NCBI RefSeq assembly: GCF_000002985.6
Contig: NC_003279.8
Location: 6,572,001-6,636,000, forward strand
From: Caenorhabditis elegans
Taxonomy: Eukaryota; Nematoda; Chromadorea; Rhabditida; Rhabditidae
Reading direction: 5' to 3'
DNA: 64,000 nt
Part shown: positions 62,514 to 64,000 of the stretch, in pieces
Position numbering within the stretch: the stretch's first letter is position 1
Layout of the letters: each line of letters starts with the position of its first letter
The notes under the pieces: model-generated
What the model was told of the DNA's origin: nothing
What the model saw: the letters and a program-made list of their open reading frames with translations, nothing else
The model's database searches: none
Position numbers and translations under genes: made by a program

Positions 62514-64000
62514 TTTCTGAAATAGAAATAATCAACTGATATTCAGTTAAAATTAGTGAAAGCAGAGTTTCAATTACTCAGAAAAGGTTCCATATCCACT
62601 ATATATATATATAATATGGGTTGACTCTAGTACACTTTCGTACGGTATGTAGTAATTTTCTATTTGCATTTTCCCCAGTGTGCCATTCTAAACATTTTTG
62701 GAAGGAAAAAAAGTTTTGAACGTTCTAAATAAAGGCATTCTTAAATTGGGATTATTCAAATTTACATTTAAAATTACGGGAGGGAGTAAGAATTGAAAAT
62801 AAGCTCCTAATTTTTATCCATTTCTCTCTACATTTTTTAGACTTTTAACTAATATTCTCTTTTAAAAATTGACTTAAAGGTCAGTGGTGGCTCAGTCTAG
62901 AGCACATATAGAAATCCATTTAAAATAGTCCAAAATGACCGAATATCATGAAAAACAAATCTCAAGTTTAGATTTCTTATAATTTTCAATCAAAGTTTTG
63001 GTAAATTGCCAAATTTCCAAAAACTGTGGATTTTTAGTAGTTTTGAGCATTTCTACAGGTTTTCATCAATTTTCTTATTGTCAAAACTCTAATATAAAGA
63101 CAAAAGCTTTCAGTTGTTTAATTTTTTCTTTCAATCGGAAAACGTGGGAAAATTTTATGAATAATTGGAAACTAAACTCAAGAAATCCTAAAATATTCAA
63201 TATCAAACGGTTTCTTAAAAACTGTAACTAAAGTGACAGAGACAAACACGAAAAATAGAAAATGGAGAGTCAAAATATGGGGTTGTTGAAAAAATGTTTG
63301 GGGAAAATGGAAGGGGAAGGATGTGATTGTTTTCTCTGCATCTTTCCATCTAGAATTGATGCTCTGACCATTCACCAAAACATTAAAAATAACATTTTCA
63401 AGACATTCCGTCACATAAAGTTGATAAAAATGGAGGGATGTGACGAAGAATGTGTAACATCTTCTTGTTATGGAGTAGAGCATACTAATTTGCTTTTAGA
63501 TTTCAGACGCAGATGGTCAGAGGATGTGGGGGGTAATTTTAAGGAAATGCTGAAGATGTGCTTCAGTGGTTTTTGAGTTCTTTTAGACTATCATTATGTT
63601 GATGATTCAAAAATAACCATCTTATTTTTCAGATTAATAGCATAATTGTATTTTATTATTTATTCATATATCTTGTTTTAGGTTTTTTATTTGCAAAAAA
63701 ACTGTGCAAGAACTTACTCAAAATCATTACCAGAAAATTCTTGAAAATATTAAATGTGATTTATTGTAAACCTGATCTATAAAAAACTCTGAAATGGATT
63801 TTAAAAGTAAAGTAGCATCGATATCAATTGGGAAGTTGTTAAAAACTACTCTTATGATGCCAAAATTAACAAATTGGAGTGTACAACATTTTGGAAATTG
63901 CATTACTTTAATTATTATAGTTTTTAAGGTCAATTAATAAAATTATCGAAAAATGGGTTAATTCTTAGCTGAAAAAAGAGAAAGCCATCGCAAAGAAGGT
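62514..64000. other. Upstream region of mctp-1
   Basis: No supported exons. It contains an inverted copy of the dispersed repeat at 62930-63025 and an AT run near 62600-62615. The 100-codon open frames at 63178-63576 overlap on opposite strands and lack coding character. Further 5' non-coding mctp-1 exons are possible. Confidence 0.45.

Noticed and set aside
63178..63576. Overlapping open frames of about 100 codons on both strands
   Set aside because: No splice context, low-complexity translation, and no preferred codon use.

Overview
The window is nematode nuclear DNA, most probably Caenorhabditis elegans chromosome I. It is AT-rich, with short introns that mostly end in TTTTCAG, small exons, and dense genes on both strands. 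Five genes were recognised from their translated exons and their order: the 3' end of ipgm-1, then let-607, maco-1, acr-11 and mctp-1. No alignment or database search was run. Exon borders were read by eye, and joins were accepted when the reading phase closed across every junction.

Plus strand, 1 to 27 kb. The last two exons of cofactor-independent phosphoglycerate mutase (1-430) are followed by a 7.8 kb gene-free stretch holding a 284-bp palindromic element with an 8-bp target duplication. Next come let-607 (8238-12460, membrane-tethered bZIP factor of the CREB3 class), a nematode trypsin-like protease (13304-15882), a 1.56 kb fold-back transposon, and a long disordered proline- and charge-rich protein of unknown function (20503-26853) with an apparent alternative 3' end.

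Minus strand, 28 to 44 kb. maco-1 (macoilin, 27985-35517) carries a second fold-back transposon of the same family in an intron, including a run of 19 G. About 4.9 kb of non-coding DNA follows. A two-domain thioredoxin-like ER membrane protein (40440-43883) then hosts, in its third-exon-proximal intron, an oppositely oriented secreted YG-rich peptide precursor gene (42388-42659).

Plus strand, 44 to 49 kb. A tetraspanin (44304-46542) is divergent from the thioredoxin-like gene. It is followed by a tentative small two-helix membrane protein and a secreted Gly/Pro/Ala-rich protein with a TATA box.

Minus strand, 49 to 62.5 kb. In coordinate order these are acr-11 (nicotinic receptor subunit), a probable tiny gene that starts 33 nt after the next gene's stop, a PPP4R2-type protein phosphatase 4 regulatory subunit, a two-finger C2H2 protein, an 83-residue single-pass membrane protein, and mctp-1 (three C2 domains, two membrane segments, two alternative first exons). 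The close spacing of several of these genes suggests operon-like transcription.

The genes do not form one pathway. Several concern secretion and membranes: LET-607 regulates secretory genes, macoilin and the thioredoxin-like protein are ER proteins, and MCTP is an ER or vesicle C2 protein. No novel multi-gene system was found. The most distinctive items are the paired fold-back transposons with duplicated internal terminal motifs, the G19 tract, the palindromic hAT-like MITE, the stop codon that doubles as a splice donor in the disordered-protein gene, and the nested peptide gene.
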